Below are positions 25,375 through 38,000 of a DNA stretch of 64,000 bases, in pieces; the first letter of the stretch is position 1; each line of letters starts with the position of its first letter. The notes under the pieces were generated by a model. That model was not told where the DNA came from. It worked only from the letters and a program-made list of their open reading frames with translations, and searched no databases. The translations under genes and the position numbers were made by a program. This stretch comes from Acanthosoma haemorrhoidale (lineage: Eukaryota > Arthropoda > Insecta > Hemiptera > Acanthosomatidae), in contig OV884012.1 of assembly GCA_930367205.1 (NCBI GenBank), forward strand, positions 60,595,239-60,659,238. The letters are read 5' to 3'.

Positions 25375-26099
25375 GAAAGGAGGGCATGATTGTGCTAGTA
25401 ACCAAGTGTGTTACTATTAGTAGGGTGTTACTAAAAACGAATCGTTATATTTCTGATCAAAAATACTGATTGGGTTACTCAAATCATTTAATATTTATTA
25501 AGGGACTCGCGCAGTGACATGAGCAACGGTTTACATTGTTTCTTCACTTACCAGGTAATTTATTTCGTTTTTATACTCCTTATATATAAACCTACAACCA
25601 ATGTAAAACAAATATAATATATAAATGCTAGTTGCAGTCGATTCAAGTAAGTTTTATTTTTGTATTTTGATATATTTCTTCTGAAAAGGTGATTTTTAAT
25701 CACTAATAAGTGTTGAAAAATGGTATTTTTGATCAAGTATGCTGAGCAGTCTTTTTACAATAATTTAATTTGTGTGTAAAAAGGTCTCGAAGACCTTTTT
25801 TTTTCGATGTTATTTTCTAACTTTTTGTATCCTCTTTTCGTTTGTATTAATTTTTTTTATATGGTTCGGTTATAATCGATTTAAAATAAAATGTATACAA
25901 TTTTGAAAAATGTGAAAGTTGATAATATTTAAAATATTTGCATAATATCTTCTTGAAAGTTTTTAATCAATATTTTGATGTAACATGGCTGACATCAGTC
26001 CATTATTTAATTCTTGTTAATTATTTATGTTAGGTTACTTGATGCTTAGGTCAAATAGTTTATATATCAATAGTTTGTAAAATATAGTCATTTTCCTGC

Positions 26100-27500
26100 G
26101 ACTGGCCTAGAAACCTGATACAGACGGTGCAACGACGTCAGAGGCTCAGTTTAGTGAAGGGAAGAGGAGATAAAGGCGGCATACCGGCAGGAACCCCCCC
26201 CCTCATCACCCACCCATCTTATTGCTGTGGCTCAGAGAGGGCACGTCCTCGCATAGCAGTCCATAGAAGTCCCTATTCAGACCTCGGCAATAAGCTGTTA
26301 TTAATCAAGGAATTATGCAGATGGACCATTGTAGCGGGAGTTCGCAGTCCCTTGCTGTGTGGATCCGGCCCGGAGGACCACATCTAGCCCGAGCTCAGAT
26401 AGGGCCGCCTTTAATTGCTACCATTAACTGCTATCGGCCGAGAGCTGCTATCTTCACTACCCAAAGGCTATCCCGGCTTAGTGTTTGCCGCGCGTCAACA
26501 GATATCTGGTTGCAAAGCTGGCGCCGATGTATAGATAGCGTGGCTGTCTCTAAATAGTGACATCATGTTGCCGTGTATTCAGTTTTTTGACGATTCTAAA
26601 ATAGAGCTAGTGGAATTCGTGAGCAAAGCCTTCAATAAAAGTCTAGTATGGCGTACTGTCAATAGTAATCGCTCCAGTACTTTAGCTTCCAGGATTCAAA
26701 TACTTATGCTTTCAGTGATTTTTTTTTCTTTTTTTTTATCAATTATGTTATCCATTAGACTACCAAATGGTGGACCGACAGGAAGTTGTATTACGGACCG
26801 CTATAATTGTTTTTAACGACAGAAAATAATAATGGTTCAACAGACAACGAGACAATCAAGGGGGGAAGACGCCCGCCGCGGGCTAGGGCCATCATAGCTC
26901 GGCCGTTGTCCGGCTAGCGTCAAGAAAGAGATATAATGGGTGGACCTGTGTTATTTTACCTTTGCTGGCTGCCTAGTCGGCGCGCAGCTTTATTCGTATT
27001 GATCTGACTCCATAAGACCTTAGAAGGCGCGCCCCGGAAGTGCACTATGCTCTGGAGAAGAGGAACAGGGTAGGTATTATAGGAAGGTTAAGTGGTCTTG
27101 GAATGACCACGAACCACACTGGGTATCTAAGTGTAGGCGAAAACCTTCCGGATCCCAAAGGCGAGTGTGAACCGGAAAGAGGAAGACTGGATCGCTGGGG
27201 GAGACGCGAGTAGGTAAAGTTTGTAGGGCCCCAGGGACCGTATTCCGCAAGGAAGAGGTCTGTCCCAACGAGGTGCTAGTTTTAGCGAGACGAAGGCAGA
27301 GAATCCCACTAGGAAGGTGTGGGGTGTGACAACGCCGGACTAAAACATAGTAAGGCTAGGAAAGAGAAATTCAGAGGTAGTTGAATAAGAAAGCCATGGT
27401 TCGAGTAGAGCAGCAAGCGCCAGAGAGAGCGAGAGCAGTGTTCTTCAGGTGCCGGGTTCCGAGTGTTGTTTGTTGTTTTCCCCCCCTTAACCCCCTGGGC
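26100..27500. other. GC-rich, purine-rich island without recognisable gene
   Basis: This is the longest GC-rich segment of the window, against a background of roughly two-thirds A+T. Frames of 60-86 codons occur on both strands but overlap each other and match nothing I recognise. The part at 26380-26560 contains TTTAATTGC and CCATTAACTGC cores; 26850-27060 is rich in CpG and GCGCGC; 27060-27460 is purine-rich on the plus strand with many GGAAG-like words. It could be an unrecognised exon or promoter, a conserved regulatory block, or old repeat DNA. The sequence alone does not decide. Confidence 0.35.
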
Positions 27501-30500
27501 AATTAGTTTTAAAATGATTCTTTAAATTGTTTTCAATTTTGCTAATGTGGATTTCTCCTTGTACTGCATATGCATACATTTTAAGCAGTTGTCTTAAAAA
27601 ACTTTTGGTGTTTAAAAGTTAATAACATTGCAAAAGGGACTCGGTGATGGGGCTCACCGTCTGGTTATTCCGAGAGTCTGGAAAAAATACCCAAATCTGG
27701 CCGTATATAGGGAGGTCCAGAGGCGGGGGTTGCCCCGCCGCGCCCCCTAGTGGCTTCAGCTATTTCGTACACTAGTTTCCCCCTCTCTTAACTGACGACT
27801 TTTGAAGGTTTTTATTATTAAAACATGGTAACATAGGTGGATATTTTCTGGGCCGAGAAGAGGGGAACTTCTATTTATTCGTGGTGAAGAAATTGACACA
27901 ACACTTATTGTTTTATTTGCCCCTTGAATAAAGTTGAACATTACATAACATTTCTGAACATTGATTTTAATAAATATGAATAAAATTTTAGTTATTGTAT
28001 TAATAGTTTTCATTGGGGTATTAATATAATGAAATCCATGACTATGAATAGTCTACTGATGGAACACAAAATCTAAATTATTGATAGGTTTTGGGTTTGG
28101 GGAATAAATTCTCAAGGGCTGTTCAAGAGGGGAAGATTGGTGTTAAAATGTCACACTTCTTCTGTGGTCACTTCATGACTATGTATCTTTTATGAATTTT
28201 GCTCACCTACTTTATTAAATGTTTGTTTTTATTAAGAAATAAACTCGATAGCTTTTATAATAAAAGAATTGAAAAAAAAAATTAGGAAAATGCACTTAGT
28301 TATTTTCTAGCGGGAGCTCGATACGCCACAGAGTAAGCGGAATCGCAAGTCTTGGAGGAGAAATGTAGTAAAGTAGCAATAAGTCTCGTTAAAACTCTCC
28401 GATTGGTACCGAAAAGAAGTGATTTCTGTTTTGCAGGGCGTAGATTGCGAATTTGAACTAAAATTGGAAGTTCGAGAAACGTGATTGTAGAATCGAGATT
28501 ATATTTTACATAATATGCAAATTATGGGTTTACAAGCACAAATACGTAGGAATCTGTTGGGGACAAATGTAGCAAGCCATTCAAAAATTTTCCATTTTTA
28601 ATCAAATCTGGGAGCACGTGATGACTTTCAGTGCATTTTCTCCACAACGATTGATCATCTATTTGTTCAAAGATGGATTACTGCTTTTTTTTTCTTACCA
28701 TCATAATCTCGTGACTTCCTTCAAAAATACACTTTGGCTTCGCTTAGTTACTTTCCCTTCCAGACCCATAGAGACAATCAACCCAAGTGCTAAACGGGAC
28801 GGAGATACCTGTCTAAAGGTCGCAGACCCCGCCCGGAAAGGTGCATAATTCCGGCCCGGTAGATCCGGATAATGGTGGAGGAGTTAAGTCTGTTAATGAT
28901 TATCGGGCTTGGTGGCAACAAGTAGGCCTTGGTCTCCGGCCAAGCCTCGAGATTTACATCGGACCGCTGAGGCTGTACCCTGCTTATTCATGGCCAATAG
29001 AGTGTCACGCTGCCCTGGAAATGATCTCCTTTGGCTTACAACCCCTGTTTATATTTATATCCTTCCTTTACCTTCCTTGTATCTTCCTTTTAGTAAGCAT
29101 AGGCAGATTTGCTGTATTTAAACATGCCCCGTTTTTCATCAAACACTTGCGTGATATATTATGTTTACGTCTGATTTCCCAGCCAGACAGAGGAGCTCTA
29201 TTTTTAATTGGAAGTAGTTACGCAATAGTAAATCAGCTGGCATAAATTTTGATTGAGTAATTTGACTTATTACAAACAGACATGAGCAAACCACCAGGTT
29301 TTGTTTTTTGCATTTTATTCAATTAAAGTATATTTGGTTTGTTCCTTCCCCTCACTCCAATGAATTCTGGCTCAAATTAGCAAAATTCAGCCCTTATGTT
29401 CCCCAACTTGCAAGGAAAATCTTAACGAAAAATTCAATTTTGCGCGAATCTAATAAAATTACTATTAGTCTACTATTGCTCTTGGAATCTAGTGGTGAGA
29501 GATCTTCAGTCTATATAAAGTAGAAAATAGCTCACTTCATATTCTTCAGAAGTAACATGCATTCAAAATATCCAAATAAATGCTAGGAGCATTTTACTAA
29601 AAATATTCTAATCGTCATTTATTATAACAATAAGATCACCTTTTTTAAAATGAAACACCTTCTGTCTCTTTAGAGCTGAAATCAATCTGGAGTTTTGCAT
29701 ACAATTGGGATCAAGAAATTGATATAATTTGACGTTTATTTCCCAAAGTACTCCTTTACGCTGTTGAGCTGTTACGCTAAAACATCGCAACACCCGCAAA
29801 TTCCAAAAATCATAAAAATAAAACCACAACTTCAAAAAATTCCGGAAAATAGCGTTATGCGTTGAATATAAGAAAAAATGAAAAAAGAGCTTTATTTATA
29901 CCTTTCACAGTTTTCTTAACTTTAATTATGAACCATGGTCCATAATTACCAGCCAGCATTTCCTCGGACCGGCCCCTCTCTACATTTCTCCGTCTTTCGT
30001 GCTCAACTCGACTAAATTAACACTTCCTCTTTCTCTTTTTCCTTTATCTAACGCCCTCCTACGCCGAGTTAACTATCCTAATGGTATCAGTTCTTTTACT
30101 TATTTTTTTCTCTGGTTTTTTTTTATTTTTATTTTGAAGAGTTTCAGCTCAAAAGAAGCTCTTTCCCTAGTACTCTCTAAAATTCTTCATTCAAGAACTC
30201 GCATAAAGCTGTATTCCTTCTTTCATACTGTTTTCACGTTGGATCTTTAATTCAAGGGTCTGGCTCTCAAATTTATGCAGATTATAAATTTATTCATTTC
30301 GGGATATTCAATCTCAAGGGTCACGATGTCTTTAGCTTTTTTTTTTATCTGTTAAATTTTATTAAAGTTTCATTCTGACCCTCCTCATTTATTTTCTCTT
30401 CTTTGATATTCCTTAATTTCAATGCATTTTTTTTTTATTATTTATTAAATAATTATCAGTATGCACAATTTATATTCAAGGTTAGATACACATCCATTCA

Positions 30501-33500
30501 CATCCAGATACTCCATCGAGTTCAGAAAGAAAGTCGGTTCCAGTTTTTATTTCTCGATGTGTCGTCTACTTCGTTAACTTTAAACTATTTTTCATTAGAA
30601 CATCTTTTCGGCATTTCATTGGCTATCACTGTAAATGACTTGCAAAATTAACGTGAGGCTTAAAAAAAAGAACAAAACTTGGCGTTCTATTGTATTTTCA
30701 AAATAGTGACATACTTTTTTGTTTAAGGGAAATTCTAAATAAATGGGTCGATTTATCTCTAGAAAGCAGTTTGAAAGCCAGCATATCTAGTTACTACTCG
30801 CAAACATCTTACATAATACAGTCCTAAGATTATTTTCACCGGCCGGAAATAGTGGAAAAAATTAATTGAATAAAATTTGTTTTATAGATTTGAAGAAAAT
30901 TAGAACCTGTCGTGAAAGAGGAGTAGATAGTTGTGACAAAAGATCGAATTCATGCTATATTTACAGATTTTCACTTACTCTCCCCATTCATTTCGCATTT
31001 GCAATATGCATATGCATGTATACATAGCCCAGCAGAATTGTCAGCTTCCCTTTAATTTAATTAAGAAAAACTGTTCATTCTAAACATAGTACCTGAGTTT
31101 TCCCCAGTAGGCAATTTGTTATCTAATCGTTACTTAATTATATCAACCCTGCTTAGGACTGATTTGGGATGCAAATCTCCTTCTTTTTTTGTATTTTTTT
31201 TTTTTCAGTTTCTTTTAAGTATATGCTAAAAGCATACGAAGATAGAGTGAGAATGCAATTACCTCGGACTAATGGAGGAGGAAGCACTTAGAGGCCAGAT
31301 GCGAAGGTCAAAATCAGTATCTAAATTTAAAAGACGATAATGCGAAGACAAGGTTGGCTACGAGGAGCATGTGTTGACAGAGAGCCTAGCCTAACGAGAC
31401 ACACCTGGTGACGGAAGAAACGGTCTAACGAAACGACCCGCCCGACCACAACCGATCTAAAAACGTTTTTTGTATCTTCTCGGTGTCGTATTGTCGTCAT
31501 AGCAGCAGTTCAAGTCAAGGACATCTCAAACGTTAATCGACTTCTTAGAATTAGTGAACTTAAGTCGTGATGAGGAAACTGTTTTGTGAGAGACATCGTG
31601 TTTCAAAGCTAAAATCAATTTGAACAGTCCACAGATGTTCATGTTAAAATTTTTTTATGGTTTTATATTATATAATAGATGGAAAACGATCTTTATACTG
31701 TAAGCTATTTCCCTTGCGGACATTATTGCGCGGTAAAATAAAACAAAACAAAGTAAATAAATTATTGCAAAGAAAGCATATGAAGTTATACGTTCAAGAA
31801 TATCTTTAAAATAAATTAAAATGGATAAAATTTGTCACTTCTTGGTTTAGGGATAATTTATTAACTCGCACATGTAGACACAAAATTTACCCAAAAAATT
31901 GGATTGATCAACTAGAATAATAAATAGATATTTCAAAAAAATAATGAACATAGCTATAAAAAAAAAAAAATTGGAAGGTACAGGGCGGAACTTGAGTTAA
32001 TATAATTAATTACCAGAATATTTCAGAAGATAATTTTGGATTTCATATAATGCAGTATGTCTTAATTTATAATTTATAACAGTTGTTAACATTGTACAAT
32101 GTCAGTAGTTTTTCTTATAAAAACTAAAATCACTCATTGAAACCAGTGAAACAATGACAGCTGATTGTGTGTCAGCGAAATGAACATTGAAAGGACAGAG
32201 CATCATTTATGTTTTTTTTTTTTTTTAATTAATAATAGTAACGTACTATTCTAGAAAAATTATATTTGGCAACAAAATATAATCGAATTTGCTCCCGATG
32301 ATTTTTTTTCTGTAGTTGGATTTAGGCATACACATATTTGAGCATTAACGAAATCGTTAATGCTATCATCTATTCATTCGGAAAGCAACGAGGGCTAAAT
32401 TACCCGTATTTCTGCACGGCACGAACGACAAAAGGATTCACACCCCTTGTACCCTTATCACTGATAATGTCATAATTCATTCTACCTTAATGACACTGTT
32501 TATTATTCGCTTTTTAAATTGCTTTTTTTTTTTTGTCAACGTATGAAGAGTAGAATTGTTAAGCGTGAGTCCCCTCTGTTCTTTCGTTATATTCTTGTTA
32601 TATTATATTCTCTTCGTTATATTCTTACTAAGCAGAATTACATCATATGGAAATTTAACGCTATTGGCGTACGTCAAAAACACAGATCCAGGTGCACGCT
32701 TCGATCGCTAGCATATTTTATATTGACGACGGGGAATTCCCGTAAATGCGAATTTCCTTATTTACTCCCCGCAGAGCTCATGTTTCAAGCAGAGGTTATC
32801 TACCATATCGGTTGCATTTAAGTACACAATTTATTTCACCTTATTAATAAACAACTTATGCATTTATTGGCGTGGTTGGTTGTTATGGTTCACTTACAAT
32901 AACAGAACGTTTTTCTAGTGCAGCAGGGCCCAATGAAATAAGTGGACCCAATTTCATCTTAGCGTTCGGCATTGATCTTCTAAAGGAAATTTTCCGTAGC
33001 TTCTATCAGAATGATGATTGCCCCCCTCCCCCTCCCCCGTTTCCAAGTCGATCAAACTGAATCGGAACGCAATCGTGCCTTAATGGGTAATTTCTCTAAT
33101 TCGATTAATGCGTGAACAGGTAGGTAGGCATTACCAAAACTGGCTTTTCAGGCTCCGTCAGAGAGGAACACACACACCCATTAGTGGCTCTACTTAACTT
33201 TTACGCAAAAAAGTCATCTCTAAATTAACGTTCGTTTATTTCTGTTCTTTTGGTGATTGAGAGCTTTTACTCGCCGACCTGTCAAACCTAACTCTGACTG
33301 ATTACATTTTTGTTTAGGTAATTCAACCGCGACTTCTCGTCCCGATCTATCTTCGTGAGTTATTTATTTATTTTTTTTAATTATTGATGATTACGGGCCC
33401 CGTGATGAACATATGAAATTAGTCGATCATTAACTTTGATCGTGTTCGATAAATCTGTCTGTTCTAATTTCATTTGGTTTTCTAATAACAGCTATTGGTT

Positions 33501-33720
33501 CGTGAATTAAATTAATTATTTCGTAAAATAATATGATTATTGATCAAATAATTATAATTCCAGACTTATAAAAGTTATAACTTAGTGTACGTCTCTATCT
33601 AAACGTACGACAAATATCTAAGTACATTTTAAAATAGTAACGTTTCAAAGTTGCAAAGACAATTTTTATTATTAGAAATATCATGTGGTATGTACCCCTT
33701 TCAAAACCATCTTATAATAG
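27501..33720. other. AT-rich non-coding stretch
   Basis: No gene is supportable. A GC-rich patch lies at about 28810-29010. A long frame at 28841-29245 (134 codons, plus) has hydrophobic runs but no recognisable domain. A 24 base near-perfect palindrome is at 32341-32364. Poly(T)/poly(A) runs near 31191-31205, 31959-31971 and 32213-32226 could be old retroposon tails, but no coding remnant adjoins them. Confidence 0.5.
32341..32364. repeat. Short palindrome (11 bp arms)
   Basis: AGCATTAACGA and TCGTTAATGCT flank an AA dinucleotide and are exact reverse complements. The arm contains TTAACG and CATTAA words. It may be a dyad protein-binding site or chance. Confidence 0.7.
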
Positions 33721-33868
33721 TTTTTGAAAATTAAGACCAATTACTAGAAGTGCTTACAACGGGTAAAAAATAACCACATAAGTAGTTGAAATAATTAAAA
33801 AATTCTCTATCTGTAAGCCAAAGAAATCTGAGCTTGTCATTTAAAAAAACAAAACGAAAAAAAAAAAA

Positions 33869-34155
33869 CGGTATTATTCTGACATATATGTTACAGGGGC
33901 ATAGTGTGACAGGCTTCTATTCAGGAATTTTCTTAAGGGATATATGTAATTCTTCATAAGGGATATATGTAAAACATTTGTAATTTGCCACGCAAAACAA
34001 AATAGAACCATGAACCTTATTTCTTCAGTTACTACTACCTAACAAAGATGATTAATTTGAGTTGATTTTTTCCAGAAATATCCCTTAAGCAGAAAATTCC
34101 GGAATAGAAGCCTGTCACACTATGCCCCTGTAACATATATGTCAGAATAATACCG
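33869..34155. repeat. Long inverted repeat (about 75 bp arms, about 130 bp spacer)
   Basis: The arm at 33869-33945 and the arm at 34079-34155 are reverse complements over about 75 bp, with one substitution (TTCAGG against TTCCGG) and a three-base difference near TTTTCTT. Outside the arms the similarity continues weakly through a poly(A)/poly(T) run to GAGCTT. A copy this well matched is much younger than the other block B copy at 34.84 kb, or has been kept alike by gene conversion. The inner spacer repeats AAGGGATATATGTAA twice (33935 and 33957). Confidence 0.9.
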
Positions 34156-34860
34156 TTTTTTTTTTTTATGATAAGCTCGTAGTAAAACTGTTTGATTCAT
34201 TAAGAAATATGTGTTGTTTCCGTAATTTATGTCGTGTTGCTTTAGCAGCTAATCTACTATGTTTGTTTTGTTCAATTCATGCAAATCGTTCAATTGTTTT
34301 CGAAAAACCATTTATTTTTAAAGATTCAGCACATATATGAATAATGAATGTTTTATTTCCCATATCGATCAGTCAATATTTTACTACATGTGGCTTGAAA
34401 ATATATACCTGAGCTCGCAGGAGAATATGACTGCATGAGATGTTAAAAGCGCTGCTGCTGTTGTATATTCTTCATTCGAAGAAACAATGTTTTGTGAACC
34501 AGCTATACTATACTGTGGTCCTTTTTGGACTTGGATGTCAACAGAAAAACTATCGATTCAGATGTTGGATTCCGAAGCGGAAAGGGCCCTCAGGGTTTAC
34601 GACCTCAAAAGATTACCGTTGCGTTGCTAAAGACCAATTATTAGGTTTGAGCACGATTGATGCTTACCACGGCATCTGCCTTGAAATAACAACCAGTATA
34701 CTAAAATGAAGTCCAATTACTAGGAGTGCTTAAAATGGGTAAAAATAACCGTGTAAGTAGTTTAAATAATTTAAAAATCATATTTCTGTAAACCTAAGAA
34801 ATCAGAGCCCCATAAGGAGCTTATCATAAAAAAGTTGAATTATTCTGACATATGTGTGAC

Positions 34861-34871
34861 GGGGGGGGGGG
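34861..34871. repeat. G11 homopolymer inside block B2
   Basis: Eleven consecutive G replace the short GGGG of the other block B copies. It is a simple slippage expansion in the degenerate copy. Confidence 0.85.
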
Positions 34872-35070
34872 CATGCATGGCGCGTCAAGCTGGTAGTCAA
34901 GAATTTTCTTTCTAAGGGATATTTTTTGAAAAAAATCGACTAAAATGGAATTTTGATTCCGAAGCGGAAGAACCCCCTCAACGAGATTATTAATGCGTGA
35001 TAAAATACCAATTATTAGGCTTGAGCATGATTGATGCTGACCACATCACCTGTCTTGGAATAGCATCGTG

Positions 35071-38000
35071 TATTTAATTCTATGTGTTGTGGTTTGTATT
35101 AATTCACGATATTGATATTAAAGCATTAATGAGAGTAGTTTGATGAATGAACTAAATTGTGTTTTTGAAGTGTATAAATCAAATTAAGGGCGTTGAAAGT
35201 CGAGGAGGAATATCGAGAGATGTGAAAGTCCGGGCTGGATTCTTGTTTTATTAAAACTCACTTAATTGTTTTGTAAAAACAACTGAGTATTTATAAAAAT
35301 ATTTTTATTTACTATTTGTTAAACAATCTCGGTCATTAAAAATTGACATATATATTATGACCGGCTTGGACCGTTAATAAAATTGGCTTTGAACAAATTA
35401 ATTATTTATACAACTTTTTTTACTACCTCTGCTATTAAGTATGCATACAGTCAAAAGAGCAACGACCGCCTCTGAATAAAAGTAGAGCCCCTCCCTTCCG
35501 ATTTTGTAAGAAACCTTGAAGGCTTATTCAGACGCAGCAGAGGGCACCAATGGGCGCTATATGTTTTTACTACGTCTTGTTTATCCTGTAGCGTTCTTTT
35601 TCCGCACTTATGTGGGGAATAGGCAAAGAAAAGTAAAATGGAAACCTTGCGGGGCTTACACAAACCGTCTAAAACCTTCTTTCCTCCGCCTTTATTTTGT
35701 TTATATTAACGAGATGGCTTCGCCGGCACTGGTTGGTCCAATGGTGTGTTTTCCATTGGAACGCGGGGGCCGTGAACTGAAAACAAATATTTCCCGATAA
35801 ATACGCCGAAAAGGGGAGGTGCAAGTGGAAATGTGGAAAGATGGCTCCGGGCTTTCAATACTCCATGCCCTCCCTTTCATAGCAGCTCTTCGTGTGCTAT
35901 TTCATAGTTCTCCTGGCATTTATGTATACATAGGTGCTCCCGGGCCGGTCCTCTAACCGTGACCTGTGACCTGTATGGTTTCACCTTACATAATAGCTGA
36001 GCTAGGTAGGTAGAATTTAGACTTTTCGAATGGATATTTATGGTCGTGTAAATAAAAGCTGCATTTGTTCGCTGAACTAGGTTTGGGTAACCAAATTTCT
36101 TGTGCATAAATCCAGAAAAAATAATATATTTACTGCATTTGAAACCCCAGCTGTGCCGGTTAATCGTAGCGTTGTCAAACGATCATGAGTACACTACACG
36201 ACTGGAATCGATATCTTTCCAACCTAAGTGCTATCATTATTCAATTCAGAAAACCTTCATCTTCCACCACTTCTTCGGCTGCCGCCTTAGCATCCCTTCT
36301 ACAGTACAGCCTTCAAATTCCGTGAATCACTCTTTTTTTGGACGCTCTTTAATGCCATACAATAGTAAATAAAACGCAATGAGGATTGATCAAACATGAT
36401 TTAATTATGGTTTATTATAAGGACGAGCTATAAGGTATTAGATATAATATGCTATTTTAAAGTCAAGAATATTTTCATTACTTTCCTAACGTTTTACTAC
36501 AACAGTTACATGATATAAAGTTACTAGGCTTGAATCCTATTTTACAGAAAAGACCTCGAACGATGTTTTTCTTCGAGGATCATGAAGGGAATCCCTGAGA
36601 TCGGCTATAGATATGATTTGATCATTGTTTCTCGAGATTTGTTAGTTACGCAACTTTGAGGCCTATCACACGTTTTTAATCCAACCTCTAACAATATTAT
36701 CTGTCAAAAACGTCGTCTGGAAACTAATTTGTCATGAATCTTTTGTTAAACTTAGCCCACAAATACATCCAGTTAAATAATCTTGTAGAGGAGAGTCTTT
36801 TAAAAAACTTTATTATGATTGACAATCAAAACACTGGTATATAAACAAATATTAATCAGTTACAGCACTAGAACATACTTTAGCGAAGGCTAAGGCACAA
36901 GTGTGGGTGTCTTGTAGGGCGAGGGAGCAAGTAGCTAAAGGGTAGGATTTTTGGGAAATGGTTATTTACAAAACAAAAGGGGGGCCATAAGTCTCACCTG
37001 TGGCACACGTTTTTACTGAAAATGTAAGATCTAATGAGCATTACCTAACTATCCACTCAAATTAGTGCGGGATCCTTACAGGAGTGCATTTGCAGGAGTA
37101 GCATGTTCTCAAGTAATCAAAGGCTATAATACGTAATTGAATCCGCGTTATAAAGTTCCGAGAGAGACATTGTAATGAAAGGTATTTGCTCGGAGCTCAC
37201 AAGCATACAAGCGACGCAGTAAGGTCAGTGGTTGATATTGTACAATACTAGTAGTGCAGATTAGTTATTGCTAGGATAGCATTGTTAAATATATAATTAA
37301 TAATAATAAAAATAATTTTACAGCTGAAAGCCATCTTTATTATTAGCTCTATTATTTTTTATTGTTCTTAATTATTTCCTCTAACAAAATATTTGCCTAT
37401 TCGACCATCTACTTGAATAAAAGTGCCGAAATGGTTTATTAAACTATATTAAAAAATAATAAGGAAAAACAATTATCAAACATAATATGAAGCTACTCCC
37501 TTCATAGGATTGTTGATAACAGGAGATAGTCAGGTCTTAAGGATAAGCGTAATTTAAAATATTAATAAATATTTCAAAGGACCAAATTTCATATTCTACA
37601 AAGTACATGATTGCAACCATTATTTTGTTTTTAGTATACTAGATCCGCTATTTTTTCATGAGTTTGATGTGGTACTGAATTTAGTATGTCATCCATTTTC
37701 CTGTACCACCCTTATTTACCCGTGGCCCATAGAAATAAAATGAATAGTCCTACCCCTAACATTTATTCTTCGATCCATGTGGTGTTTTTTTTATAATTTA
37801 TTAACTTTTGCCACTTTCTCATCCATAAGTTACATTTAACAATCAATGACTGTATCCGTAAGATCCGTCGACGACCCTCCTTTCCCAATACAATTTCAAT
37901 CCTCATACATGATATATGACTCTTGTGTTTCTCTCCTTTAAACGTATGTTTACTTTAGATAGGAACAGAGCGGTTCCATTAATATACCGAGGAAACAGCT

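Larger units (their letters stand above)
22641..26099. other. Non-coding stretch, no gene
   Basis: No gene is supportable. A perfect inverted repeat lies at 23631-23670. A GC-rich patch at about 23760-24060 is non-coding. An (AT)n run followed by T residues lies at 25346-25374, and a short hairpin followed by T residues at 25778-25802. Confidence 0.5.
33729..35070. repeat. Composite repeat cluster (A-B-C units, one inverted)
   Basis: Three sequence blocks recur here. Block A (33737-33842 and 34711-34830) starts CCAATTACTAG(A/G)AGTGCTTA and contains ATAACC and GAAATC(T/A)GAG. Block B (33869-33945, inverted at 34079-34155, degenerate at 34835-34920) contains ATTATTCTGACATAT and AAGGGATAT. Block C (34562-34690 and 34957-35065) starts GATTCCGAAGCGGAA and contains CCAATTATTAGG(T/C)TTGAGCA. 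The order is A1-B1-inverted B-C1-A2-B2-C2, suggesting a tandem array with a unit of about 360 bp disrupted by an inverted segment. Blocks A and C share a CCAATTAxTAG start, so the unit itself may be internally duplicated. No transposase is encoded. It resembles a non-autonomous element cluster; no superfamily can be assigned. Confidence 0.8.

Noticed and set aside
28841..29245. 134-codon plus-strand frame with hydrophobic segments
   Set aside because: The hydrophobic runs come from T-rich DNA; no known family or gene context supports it.
29308..29523. Possible hAT transposase C-terminus (NEFWLKLAKF, PQLARKILT)
   Set aside because: The resemblance is weak and lacks the conserved SER motif in the right place; it could not be followed upstream.
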